A DNA stretch of 64,000 nt from Shinisaurus crocodilurus (Eukaryota; Chordata; Lepidosauria; Squamata; Shinisauridae), in contig CM037888.1 of assembly GCA_021292165.1 (NCBI GenBank), positions 34,305,091 through 34,369,090 of the forward strand, read 5' to 3'. Numbering within the stretch: the stretch's first letter is position 1; each line of letters begins with the position of its first letter. This document shows positions 45,211 to 55,270 of this stretch, piece by piece. A program made the position numbers and the translations under genes. The notes under the pieces are model-generated. The model was given only the letters and a program-made list of their open reading frames with translations, had not been told where the DNA came from and did no database searches.

Positions 45211-45905
45211 TATGTCTAGAATCTAATGCCATCCATTTAGAGAGAGGAACCCGACAAGAACATTCCAAAACTGACTGAGGCAGAAGATCCAGTGCTGACG
45301 GGAAAGACCAAAATTCAGTACAGGTCAGCAGATAAGCCCAATAATATAAGGCAAGATCTGGAAAACCAAACCCATCTTCTTTAATTGGAAGTTACATCCT
45401 TTTCAGAGATAATCTTGGCAGAGAGCTACTCCCCCCAAAATTATGGAACAAAACATTGATTTTCTGAAAATATTTGCCAGGTATAAATAAGGGAATCCCA
45501 TGTATAACATAAGCCAAGGTATAGTATTCCTCTTAAGTGTATTTACCTTAGCCCACAAACTGAGCTTTAAATCCCCATCTAAATCCTGAGAAATCTCATT
45601 AATCAATTTATTCAGATTAAGCTTAATCATTTGGGATATATCTAGACAGATGCCATACATATCTAGACAGATGGAAATTGTAATTGGGTTCTGTGACCGG
45701 TCTCGCTCACTTTTCTGGCTGACCTTCATTCTGTCTTCTGAGCTTGAGCCAGAGGAGCTCTCGCCTCCCTCTTGACACAACCCTGAGTTCTCACGGCAGG
45801 TGGTTAGAGGAGGTGTGGAGTGGCAATGCAGAGACCAGGCTGAAGCTCAAAGGGAGAGGCTTAGGCTTGCCTTGGCACAGAGCCAAGTCATGAGAAGCCC
45901 TAGAA

Positions 45906-46122
45906 CAGTGTCTTCTTTGCTTGTGCTCCTGATCTTTTAAGCAAGGCGAGAAGTGTATTTAAGCTGATCCAGGAAATACTGACACAAATTGTAACAGTGG
46001 TTAAAAATGGGATCAGAAGGGGGGGGAGGGCTAAAATGGGGGTGCGTCTATGCTACGCTGGCTCGGGAATGCTGGGAGTTGTAGGCCAAAAACATCTGGG
46101 GACCCAAGGTTGGAGAACACTG
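45906..46122. mobile_element. 135-bp MITE with replaced left arm (217 bp)
   Basis: An intact right arm (46057-46122) ends in GGAGAACACTG. An exact target duplication CCCTAGAA lies at 45898-45905 and 46123-46130, with central TA. On the left only CAGTGT remains. The rest of the arm is replaced by about 145 bp that is the reverse complement, at about 96% identity, of 46545-46689. The target duplication shows that the replacement happened within an existing insertion or during its integration. Confidence 0.9.
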
Positions 46123-46544
46123 CCCTAGAACATGGTGAAGGCTGCATTCCCACGTAGGTAATCTGTTGGGGGCTGCGTGTCAGTGGTGGGTGGGGCTGAA
46201 ACCCAAAGTGGGTAGGTTGCCCCTTTTCTCTCTCTGTCTCTCCCTTCCCACCCAGTGGGTTGCCAGGGATGGGGCAGGTGGCTCCTGCCACAGGTCTGAG
46301 CTGGTCACATGCAGAGGGATTTTGGCATTAGGCTGAGGGCTGCGTGGAATTGGGACACGGGCCCCTGGCAACCCCAGGGCCACCCCTGCCGTAGGAGGAT
46401 GTCCCCAAGGAAGGAAGGCTCTTCCCCCAAGGGTGGCAGCGGCGGTAGTGAGATCAGGATTTGCCGCTCCAACATCTGATGCCTCTCCAGAAATGGGCCT
46501 GAAGGAGGGTTTCTTTGGACAGGAGGAGAGTAAAGGGAAAGCCT

Positions 46545-46689
46545 CATAGACGCACCCCCATTTTAGCCCTCCCCCCCCTTCTGATCCCATTTTTAACCAC
46601 TGTTGCAATTTGTGTCAGTATTTTCTGGATCAGGTTAAATATACTTCCCGCCTTGCTTAAAAGATCAGGAGCACAAGCGAAGAAGACAC
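46545..46689. repeat. Probable donor of the captured arm, inverted
   Basis: The 145-bp block from CATAGACGCACCCCCATT to CACAAGCGAAGAAGACAC is copied in inverted orientation at about 45908-46052. I count about six substitutions. No transposon termini bound it, so it is best read as local single-copy sequence that served as template. Confidence 0.8.
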
Positions 46690-47828
46690 GAAGCTGCCCA
46701 CTGAGCCATGCGGCCTCCTCTGAACAGAGGGATAACGGCATCCCGTTTGCATCCCGCTTGCGGGCAGATACACAGTGAGGTGGGCGCTGTTGGGCGGCAG
46801 TGTGTGAGCAGGGCCTGCGCTGTTCCGGACTTCGTGTCGCAGGAACGATTGCTCATCTTGGCGGGGGAGGCTCCAAAGACATCCCTGCCATTTCCCTGGA
46901 ACACTTTGATCACCCAGATAGAAAATTTGCAGTAATTCAAGGGGGTGACCTTGCCTCACTTAGTGTAATGGAATTTGCAGTGCAACTTAGCAGCCCCTGT
47001 TTGGGGTGCTTGTGCCTGCTGAAACAGGCTCAGCTGCTGATGGAGAACACAGTTGCTTGTATTTTTATTTATAGTTTCGACAGCAGTGTACAGATGCCTC
47101 ACCCACAGCCTGCAGAACCTTCCTTCTTGTCCTTGAAATAATCCTGAATGAGTGCAGGTGATCATTGCCCCCATTTTATGGGAAAGGTTAATGAGGAACC
47201 CCAAAGAGTGCATCTCTGCCATCTTTTTCATTGTGCCTAAAATGTTCCAGGCTGCTTGTGTTGGCCCCACCTGTGCACATTTCCAAGTCCTGCAGAGAAG
47301 GCTTTTGGTGGCGTGGCAGATCTGCTGCTGTTAATGCGAAACCACGAATGTAGCTGGTCACGTTAGCCCTGGGCCGGGCGCAGCGGGTTGTTAAACTGCG
47401 TGCTCCGACATGGTGGTTTCCACCAGCAACCACGGAAGCATTTCTGCAGGTGTAATGGAAGGCGATTATGTTGCTGCTTTGAAAAGCAACCAAATGCCAC
47501 CAGCCTACAGAGTCAGCTGGGATGTTCCGCCAACCGAGCTTTCTGCTGATTCAAGGCTGGCAGCTCTCTGTGGTCCCCACCACCTTCCTCCCCATGGTTC
47601 CTCCCTGGTCCCTTTTGGGGCTTCGAGAATGTAGCAAAGCTGAGGCCTCTTGCGGTCCGTGCTCGTAACACGGCTCATGCCGTGAGCGTGGCTTGAGCAG
47701 CGCCTACCAAACATAAGTACCTGGTTTGTTCCAGAGATGGCCGGCGATGCGATACACGGCCTGCACCCGCATGAGCCCAGGCTGGGCACTTTGCTACACA
47801 CATCTAAAATATGGAAAGTGCTGCTGAA
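46690..47828. other. No gene recognised
   Basis: Non-coding. Frames to 116 codons lie on both strands without domains. No RNA gene was identified. Confidence 0.4.
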
Positions 47829-47948
47829 TTTACCCCCAGATATTTTGGTGCACAGCTCCCATGATCCCCAGCTGCCATGGCCAATGGTCAGTGATTCTGA
47901 GAGTTGCAGTCCAAAACATCTGGAGGACACCCGGTTGGGGAAGGCTAC
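47829..47948. mobile_element. Remnant of an older palindromic MITE family
   Basis: Contains GCAGTCCAAAACATCTGGAG and a partial inverted counterpart (AGATATTTTGGTGCACAGCT) around GCCATGGCC. It resembles the 135-bp MITE in its central words (CATCTGG, GGAGTTGTAG-like) but differs at its ends (GGTTGGGGAAGGCT). Degenerate; no target duplication found. Confidence 0.5.
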
Positions 47949-48329
47949 TGTACTGGCAGAGCTGTGCCTTTTTGCTCTGTCCCCAGAACTGCTCGCTTCC
48001 TGCGAAGACTTTATTTCAAAATCCTTTATCTGTGGCCGCCGTTGCTTCCTTCACAGTCATAGCGGCACGCAGGGACAGCCGTTTTGATGCCCGAGGCAAA
48101 GAGGCGAGGACCCTGCTAGCTGGTGCTCCCTCCCCTGTCCCCACGGCTGGCCAACTCCGGGGGCAGAGAAGGTTTCCAGGCACCAGGTTTTAGTTATTTA
48201 CAAGTATTTATAAACTGTTTACATCTACAGCTTTCAGAGCAGTGCGCATGAATCATAAAACATAAAAACATAAGGCCAGTACATTAAATGTTCTGCATCC
48301 ATCAGAATAACATAGATGGTAGGCTAAAC

Positions 48330-48459
48330 CAGTGTTCTCCAACCTTGGGTCCCCAGATGTTTTCGGCCTACAACTCCCAGCATGCCCCAGCTAGCTGGCT
48401 GGGGCATGCTGGGAGTTGTAGGCCAAAAACATCTGGGGACCCAAGGTTGGAGAACACTG
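48330..48459. mobile_element. 135-bp MITE, 130-bp variant
   Basis: Target duplication GGCTAAAC at 48322-48329 and 48460-48467 (central TA). The centre is CCAGCTAGCTGGCTGG, shorter by 5 bp than the usual loop region. One unpaired change lies in the left arm (TTTTCGGCC for TTTTTGGCC). It is next to, or inside, a minus-strand L2. Confidence 0.93.
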
Positions 48460-48467
48460 GGCTAAAC

Positions 48468-49460
48468 GACACAGGGAAGGCTCGCAAAAGCAGAAGAACT
48501 GCCATGCATGATCTCGGGGGAAGATTGTGCCACATAATGGACACCAGCACAGGACCAGACGCCCTGTTCCAGACAACCACCGAGTGGACCTTGGGAGCGG
48601 GTGGCACCAACAGGAGGGCCTCTCCAGATGACCCCAAGGATCGAATGGATCTCATAGGGGAGAAGGTGGTCTCTCAGGTAACAAGGCCCCAAGTTGTTAA
48701 GCGCTTTCTATATTAGCAGCAACACCTTAAATCTGCCCCAGTAGCAGATGACCAGCCAGTGCAGTTCCTCTGCACAGGTGTCTTGTCATATGCTGCCGAC
48801 AGGTCGCCCCACTCAGCAAACGCCAAAGCATTCGGCACCAGCTGCAACTTCTGGGCCAGCCTTAAGAGCAGCCCCAGATAAAGCACATTGCAACGACCCA
48901 ACTTCAAGGTTACCAATGTCTGGACCACTGTGGCCAAGTTATCCTGGTTCCAAGAATGACGTAACAGCCACAGCTGATCAAAGGCACTCTGAGGCACGGA
49001 GGCTCCCTGGACCTCCAGCAACACAGATGGATCCAGAAGTATTTCCAGATTGCATTCCTGATCCTTCAGCGGGGATGCTGTCCACCCAGAATGGGTAGTC
49101 TCCCTATCTTGTAGACCTAGGAGCCACTCACCCACAGGGCCGGTGCAAGGCAGTTTGGTGCCCTAGGCAAGATCAGATATTTAGCGCCCCCCCTTCCCAC
49201 TTGAGCCCTCCCTCCCTCCAGCCCTATGCTCCTGGCGCCCCCTTTAGCCCGGCGCTCTAGGCAGCCGCCTAGTTGGCCTAATGGTAGCACCGGCCCTGCT
49301 CACCCACCAGGCCCCCTTCTTGCCTCAGGGTTCAGCCTCCATTTATTGGCCCTCATCCAGCACCAGGCCAGGCCATGCCCGATTCAGATGTCACAGAGAA
49401 ATAGCACTGAGTGTGTTATCCGCATACAGATGATGACACTTTGCCACAAATCTTCTAATG
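48468..49460 (-). mobile_element. L2 LINE fragment, split by a hAT
   Basis: Minus-strand translation shows LKLGRCNVLYLGLLLRLAQK and LQLVPNALA (about 48830-48910). It continues to a C-terminal region near 48470-48700 (LRSSGEALLLVPPA-like). Beyond the hAT at 49135-49298 a weak HLYADNTLSA match near 49425-49445 suggests the RT box continues. Highly decayed. Confidence 0.65.
49135..49298. mobile_element. Short non-autonomous hAT, 164 bp
   Basis: Termini CAGGGCCGGTGCAAGG and TAGCACCGGCCCTG with an exact 8-bp duplication CTCACCCA (49127-49134, 49299-49306). Its ends share CAGGGCCGG with the 988-bp hAT at 16336, so the two may use related transposases. The interior is GCC/CCT-rich. Confidence 0.92.
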
Positions 49461-49534
49461 ACCACCTCCCAACATCATATAGATGTCACAAGGCATTGGG
49501 CCAAGTGCTACCCTGCAGCACTAAAATATTCAGA

Positions 49535-50035
49535 GGGAGCCGATGCTGTGAGGAAAGGCTAGAACATCTGAGGCTTTTTCGTTTAGAAAAAAAGGGTGAC
49601 TAAGTGAGGGACCCGATGGAGGTTTTTTAAAAAAATATCCACGGTATGGGGAGAAGGTGGATAAGAGAGCCTTTCTCCCTCTCACAATTCAGGGCCATCC
49701 AATTAAAGAAATTGGCAGCAGATTCAGGGCAGGCAAAAGAAAGTCCTCCTCCTCGATGTGATTTATGGAATTTGCTTCCACAAGATGCGTGCTGACAGTG
49801 GCTACTGGGTTTAGATCAGTGTTCTCCAACCTTGTGTCCCCAGATGTTTTTGGCCTACAACTCCCAGCATGCCCCAGCCAGCAACGCTGGCTGGGGCATG
49901 CTGGGAGTTGTAGGCCAAAAACATCTGGGGACACAAGGTTGGAGAACACTGGTTTAGATGACTTTAAAGGGGGATTAGAAGTAGAGAGTTCCATTCATAG
50001 CTGTTGGTCATGACAAGCGGGGCCGGCCACAAAAT
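49535..50035 (+). mobile_element. CR1-like 3' end, split by the 135-bp MITE
   Basis: The word order of a CR1 C-terminus is visible: ERLEHLRLFRLEKKG, then a HPIKEIGSRFRAGKRKSSS-like stretch and LWNLLPQDAC-like. After the MITE comes DDFKGGLEVESS. This is a different CR1 subfamily from the 33921 group. Confidence 0.7.
49817..49951. mobile_element. 135-bp MITE with mirrored substitution
   Basis: Target duplication GTTTAGAT (49809-49816, 49952-49959), loop AAC. The arms remain perfectly complementary, yet both differ from the family at the same place: CCTTGTGTCC on the left and GGACACAAGG on the right (positions 49835 and 49933). Inserted in a CR1 3' end. Confidence 0.95.
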
Positions 50036-51413
50036 GTTCCTGTGTGGAATGGCACCTGTTCAGGGTGCCAGCCAGCCAGCCAGCCATGCCCTCTGCCAGG
50101 ATACTCCTTTCCATTCTCCCCCCCTCCCACTCAGTTTTCCATAAGCCCCACCCCCACAGGCAGCGTTATGTGGCTTCTGAGCATACCCATGCCTCATTAG
50201 GCTGTCCTCCCCCCACTCTTTGGCCCCTCGGTATTCTTTTGGGTACGTCCGCGAACCCGGCGGTTCCACCAAGCCTGCTGAGACAGATGGGGCCATTTTG
50301 GCCACCTAAGGACCAGCCCAGCACGCAGACAATGAGCCTGCCTCGTTCAGAGTCAAATGGTCCTTTGAATCTGAGATGCTGGGGGGAGCACCTTTTTGTG
50401 TGCTGCTTGTAGCATCTGGGCCACCTTTGGTCTGATGCAGCCTCGGGACTGTAAGAATGTTAATTCTTACATTTAAAAGCCAACCAACCCTTGTTTCAAA
50501 CAGTAACCAAAAAGATGAAAACTGCCCCTTTTGGTTACAGATTTCAGGTAATATATGTATTGGGATTACCTTCTCTGAATCTCCCTCCTTCCTACTGCCT
50601 GAAAATAGCTGTTGCTTAAACCAATCTGTTTCCAAAACCTGAAATAAAACAGATGTGGAGAGGGAAATGTTAAATATTCACTTCAGGGATTTCTCTGAAA
50701 GATCAACAATTTTGACAGGAAATTTGTTCTCTGTATGATTCGTTCTCGACTTTGATTTCCACAAAAGGCGGTTGACTATAACTAATTCCTGAGTGGGACA
50801 CTTATGGAAATAAATGGAAAATGAGGTTCCTGAGGGAGACATTGTTTCACTTTTCAGAAAAAAATATAGCGTGTTAAGTCTGCACATATCTTGGGTATTT
50901 TGTATGAGTGCCCCATGCACAATGCTCCCCCCTCCTGCTATGTAGTTGTGACGAGTCACGTCTTTTCTAGCGTGTGCATAAGAGGCAAGACCGATCTCTT
51001 TATCCTCCGTGTTTCCTTTTATCTCTCTCCCTGCCCCCCCCATCTGAATTTACCCAGGAAGAGTTGTTTTGTTTTATGCAAGCGCTGTGAGGTGCCAGGC
51101 TTCTGCTTCTTGTGAATATGTCAATCCACATAACTGTTCCGAAATCAGATTTTCTCAAGGAAGTTCATTCTGCCTTGTCGGCTGTCATCCGAAAGGTCAG
51201 GAGTGTGCAGTATGCACATGTCTTTGTCTACCGGGTAGAAATTTTTAGGCCAGGCAAAACAAAAATCACACACACACACACACATCCTGTAATTCAAAAC
51301 TTTACAGCTGAAGGGATAGTGCAGGCGTACCTAACTTCTGAGGTGCCATGTTTGATGGGGGGGGGGGGGGTGAACCAGCAGCTGTTGGAATAGGCAGGTC
51401 TCCCTAGACCTGT
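50036..51413. other. No gene recognised; simple repeats
   Basis: Non-coding. It has a (CA)n tract at about 51269-51285 and a G run at about 51357-51370. Short CR1-like words near 50400 are too few to assign. Confidence 0.4.
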
Positions 51414-51421
51414 CTGTAAGA

Positions 51422-51556
51422 CAGTGTTTCTCAACCTTGGGTCCCCAGATGTTTTTGGCCTACAACTCCCAGCATGCCCCAGCCAGCATAGCTGGCTGGG
51501 GCATGCTGGGAGTTGTAGGCCAAAAACATCTGGGGACCCAAGGTTGAGAAACACTG
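51422..51556. mobile_element. 135-bp MITE, TTTCTCAACC subfamily
   Basis: Perfect 66-bp arms with loop ATA. Target duplication CTGTAAGA (51414-51421, 51557-51564), central TA. Termini CAGTGTTTCTCAACC/GGTTGAGAAACACTG define a second subfamily shared with the copies at 59084 and 60424. Confidence 0.95.
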
Positions 51557-51629
51557 CTGTAAGAGGAGGAGGAGGAGGTAGGTGGAAGGTTTAGTCCATC
51601 TGTAATCCATACCATTTCAGTGTGTTAAG

Positions 51630-52145
51630 AACATATGAGGAGCCCTGAGGCTGGATCAGACCCAGGGTCCCTCTAGTCCAGCATTCTGTTCACACAGTGG
51701 CCAGCCAGCTGCCCACAGGATCCCAGAAGCAGGACAGGACTGCAACAGCACCCTCCCACCCATGTTCCCCAGCAACTGGTGTACATAGGCATACTGCCTC
51801 TGATGCCGGAGATAGCACAGAGCCATCAGGACTAGTAACCGCTGGTAGCCATCTTCTCCGCCATGAATTTGTCCAGTCCCCCTTTAAAGCCTATGCTCTG
51901 CGTGATGAAGGACTTCCTTTGATCTGTCCTGAATCTCCCACCAATCCCCTTCATGGGATGACCCCTTTGGATTCTAGTATGATGAGAGAGGGAGAAAAAC
52001 GTCTCCCTGTCCACTTTCTCCACACCAGGCATAATTCTGTACACCTCCATCATGTCTCCCCTCACTCGCCTCTTCTCTAAGCTAAACAATCCCAGATGTT
52101 ACTTGCAACCTCTCCTCGTAGGGGAGCTGCTCCCTCCAGCCCCTT
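51630..52145 (-). mobile_element. CR1 3' end, different subfamily
   Basis: Minus strand: LFSLEKRRVRGDMMEVYRIM, then TFFSLSHHTRIQRGHPMKGI, FRTDQRKSFITQSIGFKGGL and DKFMAEKM, followed by a 3' UTR ending GGGCTCCTCATATGTTCT. It has a longer 3' UTR than the octamer-tailed group. It is related to the fragment at 60808. Confidence 0.8.
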
Positions 52146-52645
52146 GTTGTTAGAGAGCGTGCTGGAGTAGACGGACCATGAGGCCATTTCTGCCTCTCCT
52201 TGGGTCGCTCTTGTTCATTGGGTTGAAATGCACATTCCACCAGCAGAGGGTGCCATGCTCCTTGCTAACTGTATTAAAAAGCAACTCCAGGAGGAGGCAT
52301 CACCAGCAGCAGGTCCCACAGACATGGCAGAACAGCAGGAGAGAAGGGCTCTGTGTGAATGGGACATACACGGTCCAAGAAAGGTCTGGGAGATGGGGCA
52401 CTTTCCCCCAGTGTGAGTTGACAATGCAGAGGCAGGGGTTTTACAGCTTGGCAACCCCCATTGTGCTTAATTGGGGGGACGACGACGACACACAACTACT
52501 TTTACTCACAGCTCTCTGCATAAAGGCCCAGGGAATGTGTTCTCAGATGAGGCAGGGACAGCTCTGAGTTTGAGTAGTTTATTTTTCAACCCTTGAATAT
52601 CTGGTATGTTGAACAGTAAGGATTACTTTTTCAGTAAATAATATT
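52146..52645. other. No gene recognised
   Basis: Non-coding; a 129-codon plus frame here has no recognisable domain and overlaps frames on the other strand. Confidence 0.4.
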
Positions 52646-52780
52646 TATTTATTTATTTATTTATTACATTTGTACCCCGCCTTTTTTCCTGCAAGGAGCC
52701 CAAGGCGGCTTACATAACCCTCCTCCTCCTCTCCATTTTATCCTCACAACAACCCCGTGAGGTAGGTTAGGCTGAGAGTC
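52646..52780 (-). mobile_element. tRNA-derived SINE, 3' half
   Basis: Minus strand: CTCAGCCTAACCTACCTCAC, body, AAGCCGCCTTGGGCTCCTTG and an (AAAT)n tail. The 5' half is lost exactly where the recombinant MITE begins. Confidence 0.85.
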
Positions 52781-52787
52781 TTTAGGT

Positions 52788-52866
52788 CAGTGTTCTCCAA
52801 CCTTGGGTCCCCAGATGTTTTTGGCCTACAACTCCCAGCATGCTCCAGCCAGGTTGGAGAACACTG
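52788..52866. mobile_element. 135-bp MITE, recombinant or internally deleted (79 bp)
   Basis: The left 62 bp join the last 17 bp of the right arm. The flanks CTTTAGGT and CCCTACAG do not match each other, but each has TA in the centre. That is expected if the two ends come from different insertions. Confidence 0.85.
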
Positions 52867-53255
52867 CCCTACAGGCAAAACAAAGACCTTCCTCAAATGG
52901 AAAGCCAAACAGATTGCTCTTGCGTACCTTTTGTAATGTTTTGCCAGGCAGACCATAAGAAAAGCTCCTATTTCAGTCAAGCCACTTCCCGGAGAGGTCT
53001 TCCCCCCCCACGTGCAGCCAGTTACACCGGGAACAGCAGAGCACTGGGCTGTTGACCCCTCCTGCAACACTCACACTGGGAAGGGTGTCCAACATGTCTG
53101 TCTCAGTACATAATCTTACACGGCGGCATTAAAAACAAGAAGTTGTTGTCTACTGAGCCCCTCACATTACTTAAGCAGGGAGGCTACAGGATTGTCAGTA
53201 TGTTCTCTCACCTGCTAAAATTTACCCTCATCCGGCAAAAAGATGGGAGGCAGTT

Positions 53256-53286
<31 letters not shown>

Positions 53287-53344
53287 GCGCGCGCACATAC
53301 TTAATGAATGCCAAACATTTGGATTTTCAAAAGTTTGGTGTAGC
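52867..53344. other. No gene recognised; (CA)n at 53262-53298
   Basis: Non-coding; the (CA)n tract passes into (CG)n at its end. Confidence 0.45.
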
Positions 53345-53980
53345 ACTTGAGACCAGTGCTGTTTATTTTGCTCATACATAATCTGGAGTTAGGGGGTAGT
53401 AGTGAAGTGGATGAGTTTTTGGTCAATACCATGACACCAGATTATTCCAGATGGAATAATTCCAGATGGAATTTTTATTTATTTATTTATTATATTTTTA
53501 CCCCGCCTTTTTTCCTGCAAGGAACCCAAGGCGGCTTACATAATCCTCTTCCTCTCCATTTGATCCTCACAACAACCCCGTGAGGTAGGTTAGGCTGAGA
53601 GTCAGTGACTGGCCCAAAGTCACCCAGTGAGTTTCATGGCCGAGCGGGGACTAGAACCCGGATCTCCCGAGTCCCAGTCCAACACTCACCACTACGCCAC
53701 ACAATGATCCAAAATGGACTGCAGTGAGCTCCAAAAAGATCTCTCCAGGCTGAGTAAATGGGCAACAAATGGCAAATGCAGCTCAGTGTAAGTGAGTGTA
53801 AGGCATGCACACACGGGTGAGAAATCCTAACTCCATGTACACACAGCTGGGGCCTGAACTGGCAGTGCCTAAAAAGGGGGCGGGAATGAACTGGCAGTGC
53901 CCAACCAGGAACAATCTTGGGGTGTGGTGGAGAACCAAATGAAAATGTTGGCCCCATGTGTGGCAGCTGTGAAAAAGAAC
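53345..53980 (+). mobile_element. CR1 RT-region fragment, split by a SINE
   Basis: Before the SINE: LLIHNLELGGSSEVDEFLVN (the CR1 stretch that precedes the thumb). After it: LQKDLSRLSKWATNGKCSSV, then GLNWQC and, in another frame, GGEPNENVGPMCGSCEKE. GAACTGGCAGTGCC is duplicated locally near 53848 and 53888. Frameshifted; truncated at both ends. Confidence 0.75.
53474..53702 (-). mobile_element. tRNA-derived SINE, nearly full length, inside CR1
   Basis: Minus strand: TGTGTGGCGTAGTGGTGAG (box A), GGGTTCTAGTCCCC (box B), GCCGCCTTGGGTTCCTTGC and an (AAAT)n tail. The interrupted CR1 continues on both sides. ATTCCAGATGGAAT is duplicated at the tail side. Confidence 0.9.
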
Positions 53981-54454
53981 TCAGTGTGAGTGTTCACAAA
54001 AGCGCTGGTGCTTCTTGGCCTGCCTCCTGCCAGAATTTGTCCCAGCCCGTTGGCCCCTGTGTGCAAAGATATGCTGATACCTCGCTAAGCCTTCTTGCGC
54101 CTGCAGTGCTCAGTTACCCGACATGGCAAAGTTGATGCTCCTGCAGAGCATCCTTTTCGGCTTCTGTGCCTGGCACATTGGGTTGGGAGCAGAGTTTTAT
54201 GCTTTATCCACAATCCCTGCAAAAAGAAAAGAAAAAAAGGGGGGGGTATATAAGAAGCACAACTACAAAGTGAAACCATCATTGCAAAGATCAAGTCCAC
54301 AGCAAATGAGGGAATCAGCTGGGCGAAGAAGAGGCCTTTTTGTGGATTAGAAGAGCAGGGGGAGATGGCCAAGAATTGATGCCATGTGTTTTACCAGCTT
54401 AGGCCAGCTGTGGCCCTATCTGGAGTGGACAGACCTTGCTTCAATGATCCATGC
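53981..54454. other. No gene recognised
   Basis: Non-coding sequence between LINE fragments; no signature assigned. Confidence 0.4.
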
Positions 54455-54818
54455 ACCAGTGACATCCAGGCTGGACTACTGAAGTGCGCTGTATGTGGGG
54501 CTGCCTTTGAAGATGGTTCAGAAACTTCAGCTGGTGCAGGACGCGGCTGCCCGAGCGTTGGCAGGGGCGAGGCAGTTCAAAGATATAATGCCTATACACT
54601 GCCAGCTGCACTAGTTGCCGGTGTGTTTCCAAGCCCAATTCAAAGTGCTGGTTTTGATCTTTAAAGCCTTAAATGGTTTGGGACCAAGTTACTTGAAGGA
54701 TCGCCTTCACCCATATCAGCCTGCCCACACTTTAATATCAGCAAGAGAGGCCCTTCTCACTTGCTCACCTGTGAGAGAAGTTAGGTGGGCAACAACACGA
54801 GAGGGGACCTTTTACCTT
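54455..54818 (+). mobile_element. L2 LINE fragment
   Basis: Plus strand: GLPLKMVQKLQLVQDAAARA, then CQLH and LPVCFQAQFKVLVLIFKALNG, GPSYLKDRLHPYQPAHTL and REALLTCSPVREVR. Stops occur at the first Tyr-codon block and in the LHWLP motif. It lacks a 3' UTR and joins an inverted CR1. Confidence 0.8.
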
Positions 54819-55270
54819 TATTACTCTAGGATGCAGTTCATCGGGCCCTGGAGATTTGAACTCGTTCAAAGTAATTAAGTGTTCCTTGACAGCATTTGCC
54901 TATCAATCTCAAGCTGCAATCCTGCCCCTTCAACCTGTACTTCAGGTTTGCCAGGGCGGACATAAACTCTCTTTTGGGAGAAGACCGAGCCGAAGTAAGA
55001 ACTGAACACTTCTGCCTTTTCTTTGTCTTCTGTTATCAATTTGCCATCCTCATTGCGTAGTTGAACCACCATTCCTTTCCTCTGTCTTTTACTATGCACG
55101 TATCTGAAGAAAGCTTTCTTGTTGTTTTTAGCATCCCTGGCTAGCCTCAGCTCATTCTCAGCTTTAGCCTTCCTGACACTGTTCCTGCAGTTCTGCGCTA
55201 CTTGCCTGTACTCTTCCCTTGTAGCCTGGCCTTCCTTCCACTTCCTATATGTCTCTGTTCTTCCAACATT
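54819..55270 (-). mobile_element. CR1 internal fragment (linker and RT start), 3' truncated
   Basis: Minus strand: KEGQATREEYRQVAQNCRNS, then VRKAKAENELRLARDAKNNK, RQRKGMVVQLRNEDGKLITE and FSSYFGSVFSQKRVY, ending near GPDELHP. It covers nearly the same interval as the 3' part of the 15041-18107 copy and likewise lacks the 3' end. Confidence 0.85.

Larger units (their letters stand above)
43105..45650 (-). pseudogene. L1-clade LINE ORF2 3' half, split by three insertions
   Basis: Minus strand from 45650 down: KLNLNKLINEISQDLD block, insertion of a TA MITE (44960-45210), then MDRVPPTVSTARDVWHIMSC to LWGNPDLKICKKMFLWRTW (44948-44750). A SINE follows (44234-44440), then the Cys/His-like block CCQCNAANASFKHMLWQCP (about 44080-44130). 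Next is a 498-bp insertion (43429-43926), the C-terminus ILCALFTAERLMLQHWKD (about 43350-43410), and a 3' UTR ending A-rich near 43105. It is paralogous to the plus-strand copy at 27951-31115. Frameshifts and stops are present. Near 45637-45673 the word TATCTAGACAGATG is duplicated in tandem. Confidence 0.8.

Noticed and set aside
49689..50013. Similar short proteins on both strands across MITE copies
   Set aside because: The same peptide appears on both strands because the MITE is a palindrome. It recurs at every copy and is not a gene family.
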